Shown here: one piece after another, positions 1-9,590 of the stretch
Layout of the letters: every line of letters begins with the position of its first letter
How positions within the stretch are numbered: position 1 is the first letter of the stretch
Assembly: GCF_001998965.1 (NCBI RefSeq)
Contig: NZ_MLHJ01000070.1
Span: 1-44,404, forward strand
DNA: 44,404 bases
Origin: Rodentibacter rarus
Lineage (GTDB): Bacteria; Pseudomonadota; Gammaproteobacteria; Enterobacterales; Pasteurellaceae
Direction: 5' to 3'
The notes under the pieces: generated by a model
The model's database searches: none
What the model was told of the DNA's origin: nothing
The model's input: only the letters and a program-made list of their open reading frames with translations
Program-made: the position numbers and the translations under genes

Positions 1-34
1 CTGCATAATACCGAAAATTAGCCTTTTGTTTTCA

Positions 35-1387
35 TTATAGTTGTTGATAAATCCTCATCGCATAGGCATCGGACATACTTGCAATATAATCACAAATGAC
101 ACGTTTTTTCTGTTCATTTGGGGCATTTTGCCATTCTTCGGCAGTGTGACGAGGTAAAAGGCGAATAGGATCAGATTCAAAAATTTGGAACATTTCCGTC
201 AACATTCTTTGCCCTTTATATTCAATTCTCTGTGTATCAACACTCCGAATCACATATTTCCACACAAATTTTTTGAATACATTAAGTGCCATCACCACCG
301 GTTTGGGTAATTCTGCGTTATAACGTAACAAAGGCTCATCAAAATGCTCGGTAAGCATCCAACGTACATTAGTTATAAAAAAGTTGACTAATGCCCCAAT
401 GGCATTTTTTCGTTCAAAATGTTTGTCAGAGAAAAGCCCTTGGCTAATCTGTGGGATATTTTTTTCTAACCACGGATAAGGAATTTGCGCTAATGCGGCC
501 TGGGCTTCTTGCCATTGATGTTGATTTACCATTTTGGTGACAATCGCATCTTCTAAATCATGTACGGCATAAGCAATATCATCCGCTAATTCCATAATAC
601 TGCAATCAAGAGATTTAAAACGGGTTTTTAAAAATTCGGCAGAAGTTGACCGCACTTTTTGTACTGACGTAAACAAAGTGCGGTCATTTTCACTGAGATT
701 TTCCAACAACCAATGAAACATCGCCAAATCATCACGGAAAATGCCTTTCCCGGGTTTCCAATCACTGATTTTGATATAACGGGCATCAACTGAGGTTAAA
801 TGCGGTAAATGGGCATATTGTGGCGATGCGTTATCTAAAATAGTGGGATATTTGACAACACCAAGCAAGGTACGACGTGTTAAATTCATCCCTGCATTTT
901 CCGTATAAGGTTCAAGTTTTGTCAGAATCCGGAACGTTTGCGCATTGCCTTCAAACCCACCATATTGATTCATCATAAAATTCAATGCCACTTCCCCACC
1001 ATGCCCAAAAGGCGGATGGCCGATATCATGAGCAAAGCAGAGGCTTTCGATTAAATCATTGCTGGGTAATACCCCTTTAAGCTGCTTTTGTAGGTCTGTT
1101 TGTGCCCAATTTAATTGTTCGGATAAATGATGAAATGCCTCAGCATATTTTAGTTGTGCCACCAAACTACTTCCAATTTGAGCCACTTCTAAGGAATGGG
1201 TTAAACGGGTGCGATAAAAATCATTTTCGCCAATGGCGTGAATTTGGGTTTTCGCTTGCAAACAACGAAATGCAGCAGAATGTAAAATTCGTCCACGATC
1301 TCGGCGAAATGGCGGACGATAGTCTTTTTCACGGGGTAAATCGGGTATAAATCGTTCAGTCCAACGAGGGGATAAGGTATTTTTCAT
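35..1387 (-). CDS. dgt: dGTPase-like deoxynucleoside triphosphate triphosphohydrolase
   Basis: This 450-aa HD-domain protein belongs to the dGTPase family, which cleaves dNTPs to deoxynucleosides and tripolyphosphate in the cytoplasm. The metal-binding H...HD...D set is visible: RLTHSLEV near residue 63, [12 protein letters not shown] near 119, and [12 protein letters not shown] near 270. The N-terminal arginine-rich segment [18 protein letters not shown] is typical of the family. The length fits the general bacterial dGTPase-like group better than the longer E. coli Dgt, so substrate preference is not certain. The start has only a weak Shine-Dalgarno sequence. It lies 5 nt downstream of the YohK-like gene on the same strand and may be cotranscribed with it. 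An inverted pair of uptake sequences lies inside the coding region at 649-684. Confidence 0.9.
   Translation of the reverse strand: MKNTLSPRWTERFIPDLPREKDYRPPFRRDRGRILHSAAFRCLQAKTQIHAIGENDFYRTRLTHSLEVAQIGSSLVAQLKYAEAFHHLSEQLNWAQTDLQKQLKGVLPSNDLIESLCFAHDIGHPPFGHGGEVALNFMMNQYGGFEGNAQTFRILTKLEPYTENAGMNLTRRTLLGVVKYPTILDNASPQYAHLPHLTSVDARYIKISDWKPGKGIFRDDLAMFHWLLENLSENDRTLFTSVQKVRSTSAEFLKTRFKSLDCSIMELADDIAYAVHDLEDAIVTKMVNQHQWQEAQAALAQIPYPWLEKNIPQISQGLFSDKHFERKNAIGALVNFFITNVRWMLTEHFDEPLLRYNAELPKPVVMALNVFKKFVWKYVIRSVDTQRIEYKGQRMLTEMFQIFESDPIRLLPRHTAEEWQNAPNEQKKRVICDYIASMSDAYAMRIYQQL
649..684. repeat. Inverted pair of DNA uptake sequences inside dgt
   Basis: ACCGCACTT (649-657) and AAGTGCGGT (676-684) are perfect opposite-strand copies of the Haemophilus-type uptake core, separated by 18 nt and fully within the dgt coding frame. 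Such pairs usually serve as terminators between genes; here the pair is translated (it encodes part of a stretch around DRTLF...KVRS). Confidence 0.85.
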
Positions 1388-1392
1388 AGGGC

Positions 1393-2088
1393 TTAGACAA
1401 ACACATAAATTATTTTAAACACCAAGGGGGCAAGGATAGCGCTGATAATGCCACAAAGCACCAAAGAAATCGAACTATAACTCCCCGCTTTGGGATGAAT
1501 TTCCATACAGCTCACCGTACCCAAAGCGTGAGATACCGAGCCTACGGATAAACCTATCGCTTCTTGGTGGCGTAATCCGATTTTTTTCAAAATCAAGTAG
1601 CCAAAAATCGATCCTTGTAAACCGGCCAACACCACTCCTACGGCGGTAACCGCAGGCAGCCCACCCAAATGGGCGGAAACTTCCATCGCAATCGGTGTCG
1701 TAATGGATTTTGGCAATACTGTTGCCACCATTTCCGGTGTCGCCCCTAAAATTAAGGCAATCATTGCACCGCTAAACATTGAAAAGACAGAAGCAAGTAA
1801 GACAACAGAAAGAATAATACGCCATTGCTTGGCAATTTGCCGTAATTGTTCATAAAGTGGCAAGGCAAGCGCCACGATGCTCAGGCTCAATAAATGATTG
1901 ATGGGGGCGTTGCCTTGCATATAGTCATCATAAGGAATTTTGCCCATCACTAAAATGGTGACTAGAATTAACACGGTTAGAATAAATGAGTTGAAAATAA
2001 TGGATTTCCAACGCTTATTAATTTGGAGAGCAAGCCAAAATCCGAAAATCGTTAAAAAAGTATAAAGATAAAGGGAGTAATTCATCAT
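1393..2088 (-). CDS. yohK: YohK/LrgB-family membrane protein
   Basis: This 231-aa, very hydrophobic protein has several predicted membrane segments and matches the LrgB/CidB/YohK family. The family signature region is visible as [18 protein letters not shown] and [13 protein letters not shown]. In Gram-positive relatives the LrgAB/CidAB pairs modulate murein hydrolase export or metabolite transport; in E. coli YohJK has been linked to pyruvate or deoxycytidine-related transport. The gene directly follows the YohJ/LrgA-like gene (6-nt gap), as usual for this two-component membrane system. Two adjacent ATG codons (2088 and 2085) follow an AGAGGAAA ribosome site, so the start is uncertain by one codon. 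Confidence 0.85.
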   Translation of the reverse strand: MMNYSLYLYTFLTIFGFWLALQINKRWKSIIFNSFILTVLILVTILVMGKIPYDDYMQGNAPINHLLSLSIVALALPLYEQLRQIAKQWRIILSVVLLASVFSMFSGAMIALILGATPEMVATVLPKSITTPIAMEVSAHLGGLPAVTAVGVVLAGLQGSIFGYLILKKIGLRHQEAIGLSVGSVSHALGTVSCMEIHPKAGSYSSISLVLCGIISAILAPLVFKIIYVFV

Positions 2089-2094
2089 TTTCCT

Positions 2095-2520
2095 CTAGTG
2101 TATTGGGTTTTCTTCTTGTGCTGTGCGCTTGGCTAACACTTTTTTACGTTTATGACGAAAGGATTGACGTTCAAACATCAGATTTGCCACAATACCGATA
2201 AAAACAAGTGTGGTACAAGTGCTAACGACATTCGGAATTAACAAAATATTCATTTGTTCCCATAGTAGATCGGAATACTTAATAATCCCCACGCTCACAG
2301 GGACAAACAACACCGCCATATAACGAATCAATAAACTTGCCCCCAAATAAATCCATTCCAAACGGATAATTTTTGTCGTCAAACCAACAAAAAGGAGCAA
2401 CAGTCCCCAAATGCTGCCGGGCACACCAACAGGGATAAAATGGGCAATTTGATTACCAAGATAAAGCATAATGTAGAGGAGCAATAAGGAACGAACCAAA
2501 AGAAACAGCTTGTATAACAT
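2095..2520 (-). CDS. yohJ: YohJ/LrgA-family membrane protein
   Basis: This protein of about 141 aa is the LrgA/CidA/YohJ partner. It has four hydrophobic segments, the loop [20 protein letters not shown] and a basic C-terminal tail rich in Lys/Arg. The reading frame extends upstream to a TTG at 2544. The ATG at 2520 (MLYKLFLL) sits 6 nt after an AAAAGGAAA ribosome site and gives the normal family length, so I chose it. It forms a two-gene unit with the following YohK-like gene. Function in Gram-negatives is not settled; a holin-like or small-metabolite transport role is suggested by the family. Confidence 0.82.
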   Translation of the reverse strand: MLYKLFLLVRSLLLLYIMLYLGNQIAHFIPVGVPGSIWGLLLLFVGLTTKIIRLEWIYLGASLLIRYMAVLFVPVSVGIIKYSDLLWEQMNILLIPNVVSTCTTLVFIGIVANLMFERQSFRHKRKKVLAKRTAQEENPIH

Positions 2521-2721
2521 CTTTTTCCTTTTCAACTTTTCCAATAAAATTTAAAAAATATTTTACGCCTATTGCTTGAACCTTCGCTACCCTTTTTCTT
2601 GAAAAACACAAGAATTTATGCGTTTGATCAAAAAGCAGACTTATCGTTCATTTGCGCTGTAATTTGTTACAATAGCCAACTGCCTTTTTCAATGTAAGAA
2701 ATTGCTCAATAATTCGCAGGA

Positions 2722-3228
2722 ATGAATTTTAATAACGCTATGATTAAAAATACCATTATTTTAATTTCGCTACTTTTTTTAACCGCACTTTCAGCCCACG
2801 ATCAGCCTTTCCGTAATTGTCTTGTGGTGGGAATCAGTGATGGCGATACCATCACTTGCTTGATGAGAGGGAATAAGCCGATTAAAGTCCGCTTGTCAGA
2901 AATTGATGCGCCGGAACGCAATCAACCTTTTGGCAAGAAAGCTAAACAACAGCTTTCGGCGCTCATTTATAAACGTTGGGTGAGTCTAAAAATAAGCGGT
3001 CAAGATCGCTATAAACGGACACTGGCAACTGTCTATTACAACGGAAAAAACATTAATCTTGAAATGGTGAAATCCGGTATGGCTTGGGCATATCAGCAAT
3101 ATCTTCGCCATTCTGTTTATTTAGAGGCGCAAGAAACAGCGCAGGTGAAACGATTGGGTTTATGGGCTGATCCTTCCCCTATTCCCCCCTATGAATGGCG
3201 CAAACAGGAGAGAAAATATGGCTTTTGA
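2722..3228 (+). CDS. Secreted thermonuclease-family (SNase-like) endonuclease
   Basis: This 168-aa protein has an N-terminal signal peptide (hydrophobic IILISLLFLTALSA, probable cleavage before HD) followed by a staphylococcal-nuclease fold. Family motifs are visible: GISDGDTI, the VRLSEIDAPE segment carrying the catalytic Arg and Asp, the Glu in QPFGKKAKQ, and the DRYKRTLATVY segment with the second catalytic Arg. It is probably exported to the periplasm or outside. The ATG at 2722 has AGG only 1 nt away; the ATG at 2740 would start the signal peptide more neatly but has no clear ribosome site. Its 3' end overlaps csdA by 11 nt. Confidence 0.85.
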   Translation: MNFNNAMIKNTIILISLLFLTALSAHDQPFRNCLVVGISDGDTITCLMRGNKPIKVRLSEIDAPERNQPFGKKAKQQLSALIYKRWVSLKISGQDRYKRTLATVYYNGKNINLEMVKSGMAWAYQQYLRHSVYLEAQETAQVKRLGLWADPSPIPPYEWRKQERKYGF

Positions 3229-4417
3229 TTATCAATCCTTTAAAGAAAATTTCCCTTATTTTAAACACCCTTATGCCACCGTGTATTTAGATAGTGCGGC
3301 GACAGCATTAAAACCCAATGTTTTAATTGAACGCACCGCTGAATTTTATGCCTCAGCAGGTTCGGTACATCGCAGCCAATATGATACTCAGCAAACCGCC
3401 CAATATGAACAGGTCCGCACACAAGTAAAACGGCTGATTAATGCAGAAGATGAAAAAGCGGTGATTTGGACATCAGGCACAACCCACGCCATTAATTTAG
3501 TAGCGAACGGGTTATTCCCCCATTTGAAAGCAGGCGATGAAATTCTAATAAGCCAAGCAGATCACCATGCGAATTTTGTCACTTGGTATGAAACCGCCAA
3601 AAAATGCGGAGCCACCCTGCGAGTTTTGCCGATTTTGGATAATTGGCTTATTGATGAAACGGCATTAAAACACGTCCTCAATGAGCACACAAAACTGGTG
3701 GCATTAAATTTTGTTTCCAATGTTACCGGCACGGAACAGCCTGTTAAACGCCTCATTCAAACGGTTCGCCAACACAGCAATGCCCTTGTTTTAGTCGATG
3801 CCGCCCAAGCAGTTAGCCATATTCAAATCGATTTACAAGATCTTGATGCGGATTTTCTCGCCTTTTCTGCCCATAAACTTTATGGACCAAACGGAATTGG
3901 CGTTTTAAGCGGAAAACTGACCGCACTTTCACAGCTCGCCCCTCTCTTTTTCGGTGGCAAAATGGTGGATCGTGTTTCAGCAGAAAACATTACTTTTGCC
4001 GATTTGCCCTATCGTCTTGAGGCAGGCACGCCTAATATCGCCGGTGTGATTGGCTTTAATGCCGTATTAGATTGGTTATCCCAATGGGATGTTACCCGTG
4101 CCGAGCAACACGCGGTGGCATTGGCGCAATCGGTGAAAGTGCGGCTAAAAGAGTATGCTAATTGTCGATTATTCAATTCCCCACAACCAAGCACGATTGT
4201 GTGCTTCACCTTTGAGGGAATAGACAGCTCGGATCTTTCTACCTTGCTTAGCGAACAACAGATTGCTTTGCGTGTGGGCGAACATTGCGCCCAACCCTAT
4301 TTAGCAAGACTGGGAGAACGAACCACCTTACGCCTTTCTTTTGCCCCTTACAATACGCCGGAGGATGTGGCAAAATTCTTCGCTGCACTGGATAACGCTT
4401 TGGAACTTTTACAATGA
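3218..4417 (+). CDS. csdA: Cysteine desulfurase CsdA (SufS-like)
   Basis: This PLP enzyme removes sulfur from cysteine to give alanine and an enzyme persulfide for Fe-S cluster or thio-modification pathways. It is about 399 aa. The PLP-binding lysine is in FSAHKLYGPNGIG near residue 220 and the catalytic cysteine in VGEHCAQPY near 357, the class II (SufS/CsdA) arrangement. The ATG at 3218 follows a CAGGAG ribosome site; an in-frame ATG at 3191 would add nine residues from inside the nuclease gene and is less likely. The immediately overlapping csdE-like gene supports the CsdA assignment over SufS. Confidence 0.9.
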   Translation: MAFDYQSFKENFPYFKHPYATVYLDSAATALKPNVLIERTAEFYASAGSVHRSQYDTQQTAQYEQVRTQVKRLINAEDEKAVIWTSGTTHAINLVANGLFPHLKAGDEILISQADHHANFVTWYETAKKCGATLRVLPILDNWLIDETALKHVLNEHTKLVALNFVSNVTGTEQPVKRLIQTVRQHSNALVLVDAAQAVSHIQIDLQDLDADFLAFSAHKLYGPNGIGVLSGKLTALSQLAPLFFGGKMVDRVSAENITFADLPYRLEAGTPNIAGVIGFNAVLDWLSQWDVTRAEQHAVALAQSVKVRLKEYANCRLFNSPQPSTIVCFTFEGIDSSDLSTLLSEQQIALRVGEHCAQPYLARLGERTTLRLSFAPYNTPEDVAKFFAALDNALELLQ

Positions 4418-4794
4418 TCGACCAATTAAAACAAACCAAAAACTGGGAAGAACGCTACCGACTGATTATTCAAGCCGGCAAAAATTTGCCTCGCCCAAGT
4501 GATGAAGATCTTGCCAAAATGCAACAAATTCATGGCTGTGAAGCACAGATGTGGTTTCAAATTGTCCCTCAAAATGACCGCACTTTTCAATTCAGCGCCT
4601 TTAGCGAGACCCGCATTATGAACGGTTTGCTTTGGTTATTGTTAGAAAAAATCAATGGCAAAACCGCCGAGGAATTAAGTCAATTTGATCTCAGCGCTTT
4701 TTTTAGCGAACTCGGCATTGCACAACGTTTAAGTGAAACCCGTTTAAACGGCTTAAATCAAATTGGACAAAAATTAAAACAGTTATGTACTTAA
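4414..4794 (+). CDS. csdE: Sulfur acceptor CsdE (SufE-like)
   Basis: This 126-aa SufE-domain protein takes persulfide sulfur from CsdA. The acceptor cysteine is C42 in IHGCEAQMWF, matching the family pattern of a Cys on an exposed loop before a Trp-containing strand. Its ATG overlaps the csdA stop (ATGA, 4 nt), so the two are translationally coupled, consistent with a CsdA-CsdE pair. No TcdA gene follows, unlike in E. coli; instead a DUF2310 protein overlaps its end by 10 nt. Confidence 0.9.
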   Translation: MIDQLKQTKNWEERYRLIIQAGKNLPRPSDEDLAKMQQIHGCEAQMWFQIVPQNDRTFQFSAFSETRIMNGLLWLLLEKINGKTAEELSQFDLSAFFSELGIAQRLSETRLNGLNQIGQKLKQLCT

Positions 4795-5570
4795 TTGAAA
4801 CCTTCTTTAAATTGACTGCTCTTGAAAATGACATTTCAGAGCAAAGCCGCTTGCTGAATGTGGTTATCGATCAATGGCGTTATAACGGTCAAATTATCGG
4901 GCGTGAAATTCCGCTCTATTTGGTGGAAGAAAAGGCTCAACAAGGCTTTGCCATGCGTGTTATCTGCCCTGAGCAAGACAGCCTTTTACCTCAACATAAT
5001 AATGTAGAGGTCGATGATGCCTTGGAAAAGGCTCAAAAGTGCGGTCTAATTTTTGAGGGTTTTCAAATTATGGGTGATGATCTCAATAGTGATCAAACCG
5101 CCTCAAACACGCATCCTGAATGGCAAATACTTTATACCACCCATTTACAAAGTTGCTCGCCGCTTCACAGTGGTGAAGATTTTTCCCCGATTCCCCTTTA
5201 TAAACAATTGAAAAATCAACCGCACTTAAGCCAAGATGTGATTAAATGGCAGGAAAATTGGCAAGCCTGTGATCAGCTTCAAATGAATGGTGTAATTTTG
5301 GAACAACAAGCTCTAGAGGAAATCACCGATCATCAAAGCCGATTGGCAAAACACGGACGCTATTTGGCACAAGAAATCGAAAAAATAAGCCATATTCCCA
5401 CCTACTATTATCTGTATCGAGTTGGCGGAAAATCCCTTGAAAATGAACAACATCGACACTGCCCTGAATGTGGTGGTAACTGGGCATTAAGTGAACCGAT
5501 TTTTGAGATATTTCATTTTAAATGTGATCAATGTCGATTGATCTCAAATATTTCATGGAATTTTTTATAG
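4785..5570 (+). CDS. DUF2310 zinc-ribbon protein
   Basis: This 261-aa protein resembles the DUF2310 family, described as Zn-ribbon-containing and possibly nucleic-acid binding; the function is unknown. A four-cysteine ribbon is visible at the C-terminus, CPECGGNW and FKCDQCRL. The N-terminal 200 residues are acidic and have no motif I recognise. It overlaps csdE by 10 nt and precedes queF by 12 nt, so it sits in an apparent operon between sulfur transfer and tRNA queuosine synthesis. A role in tRNA or sulfur metabolism is a context guess only. Confidence 0.75.
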   Translation: MYLIETFFKLTALENDISEQSRLLNVVIDQWRYNGQIIGREIPLYLVEEKAQQGFAMRVICPEQDSLLPQHNNVEVDDALEKAQKCGLIFEGFQIMGDDLNSDQTASNTHPEWQILYTTHLQSCSPLHSGEDFSPIPLYKQLKNQPHLSQDVIKWQENWQACDQLQMNGVILEQQALEEITDHQSRLAKHGRYLAQEIEKISHIPTYYYLYRVGGKSLENEQHRHCPECGGNWALSEPIFEIFHFKCDQCRLISNISWNFL

Positions 5571-5582
5571 CGAGAAAACACA

Positions 5583-6422
5583 ATGAACAAGCAAGATTAC
5601 GGATTAGCCTCACTGAAACTCGGTCAAAAAACCGACTACGCCAACGAATATGACCGCACCTTATTACAAGCCGTGCCAAGAGCCTTAAATCGTGATGATT
5701 TAGGTATTACTCAAAGCCAACCTTTCACCATTGGTGCCGATATTTGGACAGCCTACGAAATTTCGTGGCTGAATGAAAAAGGCGTGCCACAAGTAGCGAT
5801 TGCCGATATTTATTTGGATCACCAAAGCCAAAACTTAATTGAATCGAAAAGTTTTAAACTCTATTTAAACAGCTTTAACCAAACAAAATTCGCCAATTTC
5901 AACCAAGTGGCACAAATTATGCAACAAGATTTAACAGAATGTGCCCAAGGTGAGGTGAAAGTGCGGTTAAATTCACTGGCGTTTTATCAAAACCAACAGA
6001 TTGATACGTTACAAGGTGAATGTATTGATGAACAAGACATTGAAATTACGGACTATCAATTTAATGCGGGCTGGTTAGATAATTGCGTTTCTGATGAGGT
6101 GGTCGAAGAATATTTAGTCAGCCATTTATTGAAATCAAACTGTTTAATTACCAACCAACCGGACTGGGGTTCTCTTCAAATTCACTATGTGGGTAAAAAA
6201 ATTGATCGGGAAAAATTATTACGTTACGTTGTCTCTTTTCGTCAGCATAACGAATTTCACGAACAATGTGTCGAGCGTATTTTTTGCGATTTAATGCACT
6301 ATGCCAAACCACAAAAACTCACGGTTTACGCTCGCTATACCCGCCGTGGCGGTTTAGATATCAACCCTTTCCGTTCCAATTTTGAAAACTTACCGGAAAA
6401 TTTACGTTTAGCCAGACAATAA
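5583..6422 (+). CDS. queF: NADPH-dependent 7-cyano-7-deazaguanine reductase QueF
   Basis: This 279-aa protein is the long (type II, YqcD-like) QueF, which reduces preQ0 to preQ1 in queuosine tRNA modification. The QueF motif [12 protein letters not shown] lies near residue 90, and the catalytic cysteine is in [12 protein letters not shown] near 189. The C-terminal [15 protein letters not shown] segment is also typical. A start codon follows GAGAAAACACA. It is followed 8 nt later by ppnN in the same direction. A perfect uptake sequence lies at 5959-5967. Confidence 0.93.
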   Translation: MNKQDYGLASLKLGQKTDYANEYDRTLLQAVPRALNRDDLGITQSQPFTIGADIWTAYEISWLNEKGVPQVAIADIYLDHQSQNLIESKSFKLYLNSFNQTKFANFNQVAQIMQQDLTECAQGEVKVRLNSLAFYQNQQIDTLQGECIDEQDIEITDYQFNAGWLDNCVSDEVVEEYLVSHLLKSNCLITNQPDWGSLQIHYVGKKIDREKLLRYVVSFRQHNEFHEQCVERIFCDLMHYAKPQKLTVYARYTRRGGLDINPFRSNFENLPENLRLARQ

Positions 6423-6430
6423 GGATTGTT

Positions 6431-7786
6431 ATGTCGAATATCCATTTTATCAACCCGAAAGGCAGCATGGCGTTACTCTCTCATCTCGAAGTAGAACGTC
6501 TTACCAAAACAGCCCAATCGGGGTTATACCAACTTTATCGTAATTGCTCCCTTGCAGTACTCAATTCCGGGGCGATCACCGATGATAGCCGAGCGCTTCT
6601 CCAACAATATACCGATTTTGATATTCATCTTGTGGCGCGTGAACGAGGGGTGAGTTTAGAACTTCATAATCCCCCGGAGCGTGCCTTTGTGGACGATAAA
6701 ATTATTGCCAATATTCAGCACCACCTTTTTGCGGTATTGCGTGATATTTTATTTGTTAATTTATTGCATCAAGATACCCCAATGCAGGATAGCAAACAAA
6801 TCACAAACCAGGTTTTCTCTATTTTACGCAATGCGAAAGCATTGATTGTGGGCGAACATCCTAATTTAGTCGTCTGCTGGGGCGGTCATTCAATCAATGA
6901 AGTGGAATATCAGTATTGTCGCCAAGTGGGATTAGAGCTGGGCTTACGAGAAATGAATATCATCACCGGCTGTGGCACGGGGGTGATGGAAGCGCCAATG
7001 AAAGGAGCGGCAATCGGACACGCCAATCAACGTTATAAAAACAGCCGTTTTGTGGGTATCACCGAGCCGTCTATTATTGCTTCCGAACCGCCTAACCCCA
7101 TTGTGAACGAACTGATTATTATGCCGGATATCGAAAAACGTCTGGAAGCCTTTGTTCGTATGGGGCATGGCATTTTAATTTTTCCGGGCGGCCCGGGGAC
7201 TTTTGAAGAACTGCTCTATGTCCTCGGCGTAAAACTCAATCCGGAAAATAAAGCGCAGCATTTACCGGTGATTTTAACCGGGCCAAAAGAAAGTGCGGAT
7301 TATTTTGCCACGATTGATCGCTTTATTGGAGAAGTTCTTGGTGAAGAAGCGCAAAAACTGTACAGCATTGTGATTGATGATCCGGTAACGGTGGCACGCC
7401 ATATGAAAAAAGCCATGGAAGAGGTGAAAACCCAACGCCGTCAAACGAATGATTCTTACGGCTTTAATTGGTCGCTAAAAATTGATCCACGTTTTCAACA
7501 TCCTTTCGACCCAACCCATGAAAACATGGCAAATTTAGCGTTACATTTTAATCAATCCAAAATGGATCTCACCGCCAATCTCCGCCGAGTTTTTTCCGGT
7601 ATTGTTGCCGGCAATATCAAACCTCAAGCACAAGATGCCATTGCCCAATTCGGAAAATTTAAACTCAAAGGCGACCGCACTTTAATGGAAAAAGTCGATA
7701 CCGTCCTACAAGATTTCATTCAACAACACCGAATGAAACTCCCAACCGGCAAAGCCTATGAGCCTTGTTATGAGATTGTGAGGTGA
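6431..7786 (+). CDS. ppnN: Nucleotide 5'-monophosphate nucleosidase PpnN (YgdH)
   Basis: This 451-aa protein of the PpnN/YgdH family hydrolyses purine and pyrimidine nucleoside monophosphates to base and ribose-5-phosphate, a (p)ppGpp-regulated step in E. coli. The LOG-family Rossmann core is visible with [15 protein letters not shown] near residue 251 and [13 protein letters not shown] near 180. N- and C-terminal extensions give the full PpnN length. It is the last gene of the plus-strand run and converges with the accessory island, separated by an inverted repeat at 7805-7853. Confidence 0.92.
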   Translation: MSNIHFINPKGSMALLSHLEVERLTKTAQSGLYQLYRNCSLAVLNSGAITDDSRALLQQYTDFDIHLVARERGVSLELHNPPERAFVDDKIIANIQHHLFAVLRDILFVNLLHQDTPMQDSKQITNQVFSILRNAKALIVGEHPNLVVCWGGHSINEVEYQYCRQVGLELGLREMNIITGCGTGVMEAPMKGAAIGHANQRYKNSRFVGITEPSIIASEPPNPIVNELIIMPDIEKRLEAFVRMGHGILIFPGGPGTFEELLYVLGVKLNPENKAQHLPVILTGPKESADYFATIDRFIGEVLGEEAQKLYSIVIDDPVTVARHMKKAMEEVKTQRRQTNDSYGFNWSLKIDPRFQHPFDPTHENMANLALHFNQSKMDLTANLRRVFSGIVAGNIKPQAQDAIAQFGKFKLKGDRTLMEKVDTVLQDFIQQHRMKLPTGKAYEPCYEIVR

Positions 7787-7804
7787 AGTAAGGTGAGGTT
7801 TGGG

Positions 7805-7853
7805 AAGTTAATCTGACAGGCTCTAGTTTAAAAGGGAGAAGTCAGATTAACTT
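7805..7853. terminator. Inverted repeat between convergent ppnN and Mrr-like gene
   Basis: AAGTTAATCTGAC (7805-7817) and GTCAGATTAACTT (7841-7853) form a perfect 13-bp stem with a 23-nt loop. It probably works as a bidirectional terminator, although neither side has a long T-run and the loop is long. It also marks the left edge of the accessory island. Confidence 0.5.
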
Positions 7854-7858
7854 TATAA

Positions 7859-8800
7859 CTATGAACGCTTATTAATAAGCCACTCAACTAATCCTGCGCT
7901 AATAACTAACTCCGCCATTTTATTCCCGTTTATTAAATTTACTCCTTGTGATTTGTAAGAATCAATATCAAGATCACCTAATCCTGAATGGTAAACATAA
8001 TACATCTCATCATAGCCATATTGTTTATATTCTGATGTGAAACTTGAAATGTATCCATCTAATTCATGTTTATTTGTGTCTGATTTTATTTGCACAAAAA
8101 CACGCTTTTGAATAGATGGAGAATACAAATCAAGATCAATACCCTTTTCTGTTTTCCCTAAAACGGAATAACGTTGCCAACCTAATTTTGAAAAAACCAA
8201 ATCTGTTAATAATTCAAAATCTTGCCACCAAAGTCCTTTAATTAGTTTTTCTACCTTTTCTTTTAAATTATCAAAAGCATTCTTTGCCTCTTCAACTTCA
8301 ACAATAGTTTCACCATTAATACGACGAATAAGGTAATCTTCCAATTCAACAGAACAAATAGTTCCCCTATATGCTTGAACTTTTGTAATTCTTCCATCAA
8401 GATTATCAACTAATAGTTCCTCACCATTTATATCAGAACAAGACCATTTTCCATTATTGCTAATCACTTTTCTTGTTCTTGAACCATCGCTTTCTTCAAT
8501 AACATTTGAACTGCAAAATGCCCAATATAGTTTTCTACCAAAAAACGTAATCCAAAGCGTATTTTCATCTAACTGATAAAAATCTTTAATTTGTCTTACA
8601 TGGTTTGTTGCTGCTCCAGAATGTTTTGACCAAAAAGCATAACAATTATCCCATTGATTATTTATACATTCTTTGTGAATTTCAGAACCTGCCTCATATC
8701 CTAATCTGATAGTATTGGTTGTTTCTATGCAATCTTTTTCCCAAGCTCCACCAGCACCTAATTTTATGAAGCGAATATTACTTGGATTAATTTTAGTCAT
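7859..8800 (-). CDS. Mrr-like restriction-endonuclease-fold protein with novel N-terminal domain
   Basis: This 313-aa protein has two parts. The C-terminal half (about 190-313) looks like a PD-(D/E)XK nuclease of the Mrr type: WWQDFELLTDLVFSKLGW, then GIDLDLYSP, then VFVQIKSD, giving an Asp followed by Q-x-K as in Mrr enzymes. The N-terminal half (about 1-165) is not one I recognise with confidence; the patterns IKLGAGGAWEKDCI and LWITFFGRKLYWAF suggest a small beta-barrel (PUA/EVE-like) sensing domain. It is the last gene of a five-gene operon, 19 nt after the PP2C gene, with a GAGGAAAA ribosome site. AT-rich, with no perfect uptake sequence. Confidence 0.7.
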   Translation of the reverse strand: MTKINPSNIRFIKLGAGGAWEKDCIETTNTIRLGYEAGSEIHKECINNQWDNCYAFWSKHSGAATNHVRQIKDFYQLDENTLWITFFGRKLYWAFCSSNVIEESDGSRTRKVISNNGKWSCSDINGEELLVDNLDGRITKVQAYRGTICSVELEDYLIRRINGETIVEVEEAKNAFDNLKEKVEKLIKGLWWQDFELLTDLVFSKLGWQRYSVLGKTEKGIDLDLYSPSIQKRVFVQIKSDTNKHELDGYISSFTSEYKQYGYDEMYYVYHSGLGDLDIDSYKSQGVNLINGNKMAELVISAGLVEWLINKRS

Positions 8801-8819
8801 GATCTTTTCCTCATATTAT

Positions 8820-9590
8820 TTATTGAACCGCACATATTATAACCGACATATCATCATAAAAACACCCCGGCTCTTTTAATTCTTTCTGATAATATCGCAA
8901 TTTTTCTAAAATTCCCTTATTATAACTCCAAATTATTTGAAGCCAACGTAAACCAATCCCATCTGTTAATCTATCGGTACATAACAATAATGTTTCCCCT
9001 TCTTTAATTTCAATTTCTTTAAAGAAAATTTTATCTTGGAAGGCTGAATTATCTGCGACCAAACAAGAAGAAATACCGCCATAAATTGAGGCATAATCAT
9101 TAGGATTTTGCTCTTTTTTTAATTCTAGTATTTCTGACAAAATAGAATGATCCTCTGTAATCTGTTCCCATTCACCTTCTTTAGAAATTAAATAAGCTCG
9201 ACTATCGCCTACGCTTAATATTTTGGCCTTTCGTTCAATTTGGTTAATTTCTGTGGCGACCAATGTTGTGGCTGAACCAAAATAACGATCAGCGAGAGCT
9301 TCCGATAATTTATCTTGCAAATAAATGACGCTTTCAACATTTAATTCCTTTAGATCTTTTAATGCGTCTATCACCGCTTTACTCGCCTTTCTCGGGCAAG
9401 GGCTATGATAAACACCGTCTGCTACACCAATAATAAAGTGCGGTCGATTTTCTATGCGTTTTTCCGGTTTTTTAAAGGCATATTGAAAAACAGATTCATC
9501 GTTAAATAAAGCATCTTGATTATATTTTTTATGTTTTCTGGCTTGTTGACAAAAACTGATTTCGCAAATTTGTTCCATTTTCCCACCCAT
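8820..9590 (-). CDS. PP2C-family serine/threonine protein phosphatase
   Basis: This 256-aa PP2C-fold protein dephosphorylates Ser/Thr residues in its family, using two metal ions. Visible motifs are KKYNQDALF, GVADGVY near residue 55, LSVGDSRAYL, LLCTDRLTDG and DDMSVII. The metal-ligand aspartates are kept, but two usual glycine motifs have changed: VADGVYHSP instead of VADGMGGH, and CTDRLTD instead of CSDGLTD. Activity is therefore likely but not assured. Its ATG overlaps the sirtuin stop (TAATG). An internal ATG at 9578 is an alternative start. No kinase gene is visible nearby. A perfect uptake sequence lies at 9436-9444. Confidence 0.85.
   Translation of the reverse strand: MGGKMEQICEISFCQQARKHKKYNQDALFNDESVFQYAFKKPEKRIENRPHFIIGVADGVYHSPCPRKASKAVIDALKDLKELNVESVIYLQDKLSEALADRYFGSATTLVATEINQIERKAKILSVGDSRAYLISKEGEWEQITEDHSILSEILELKKEQNPNDYASIYGGISSCLVADNSAFQDKIFFKEIEIKEGETLLLCTDRLTDGIGLRWLQIIWSYNKGILEKLRYYQKELKEPGCFYDDMSVIICAVQ

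Noticed and set aside
35-1387. dGTPase as a dedicated anti-phage dNTP-depletion gene
   Set aside because: It is a standard 450-aa family member next to YohJK-type genes, away from the island; nothing marks it as a defence gene.
7805-7853. Inverted repeat as terminal repeats of a mobile element
   Set aside because: The arms are only 23 nt apart and enclose no gene; a terminator-like role between convergent genes is simpler.
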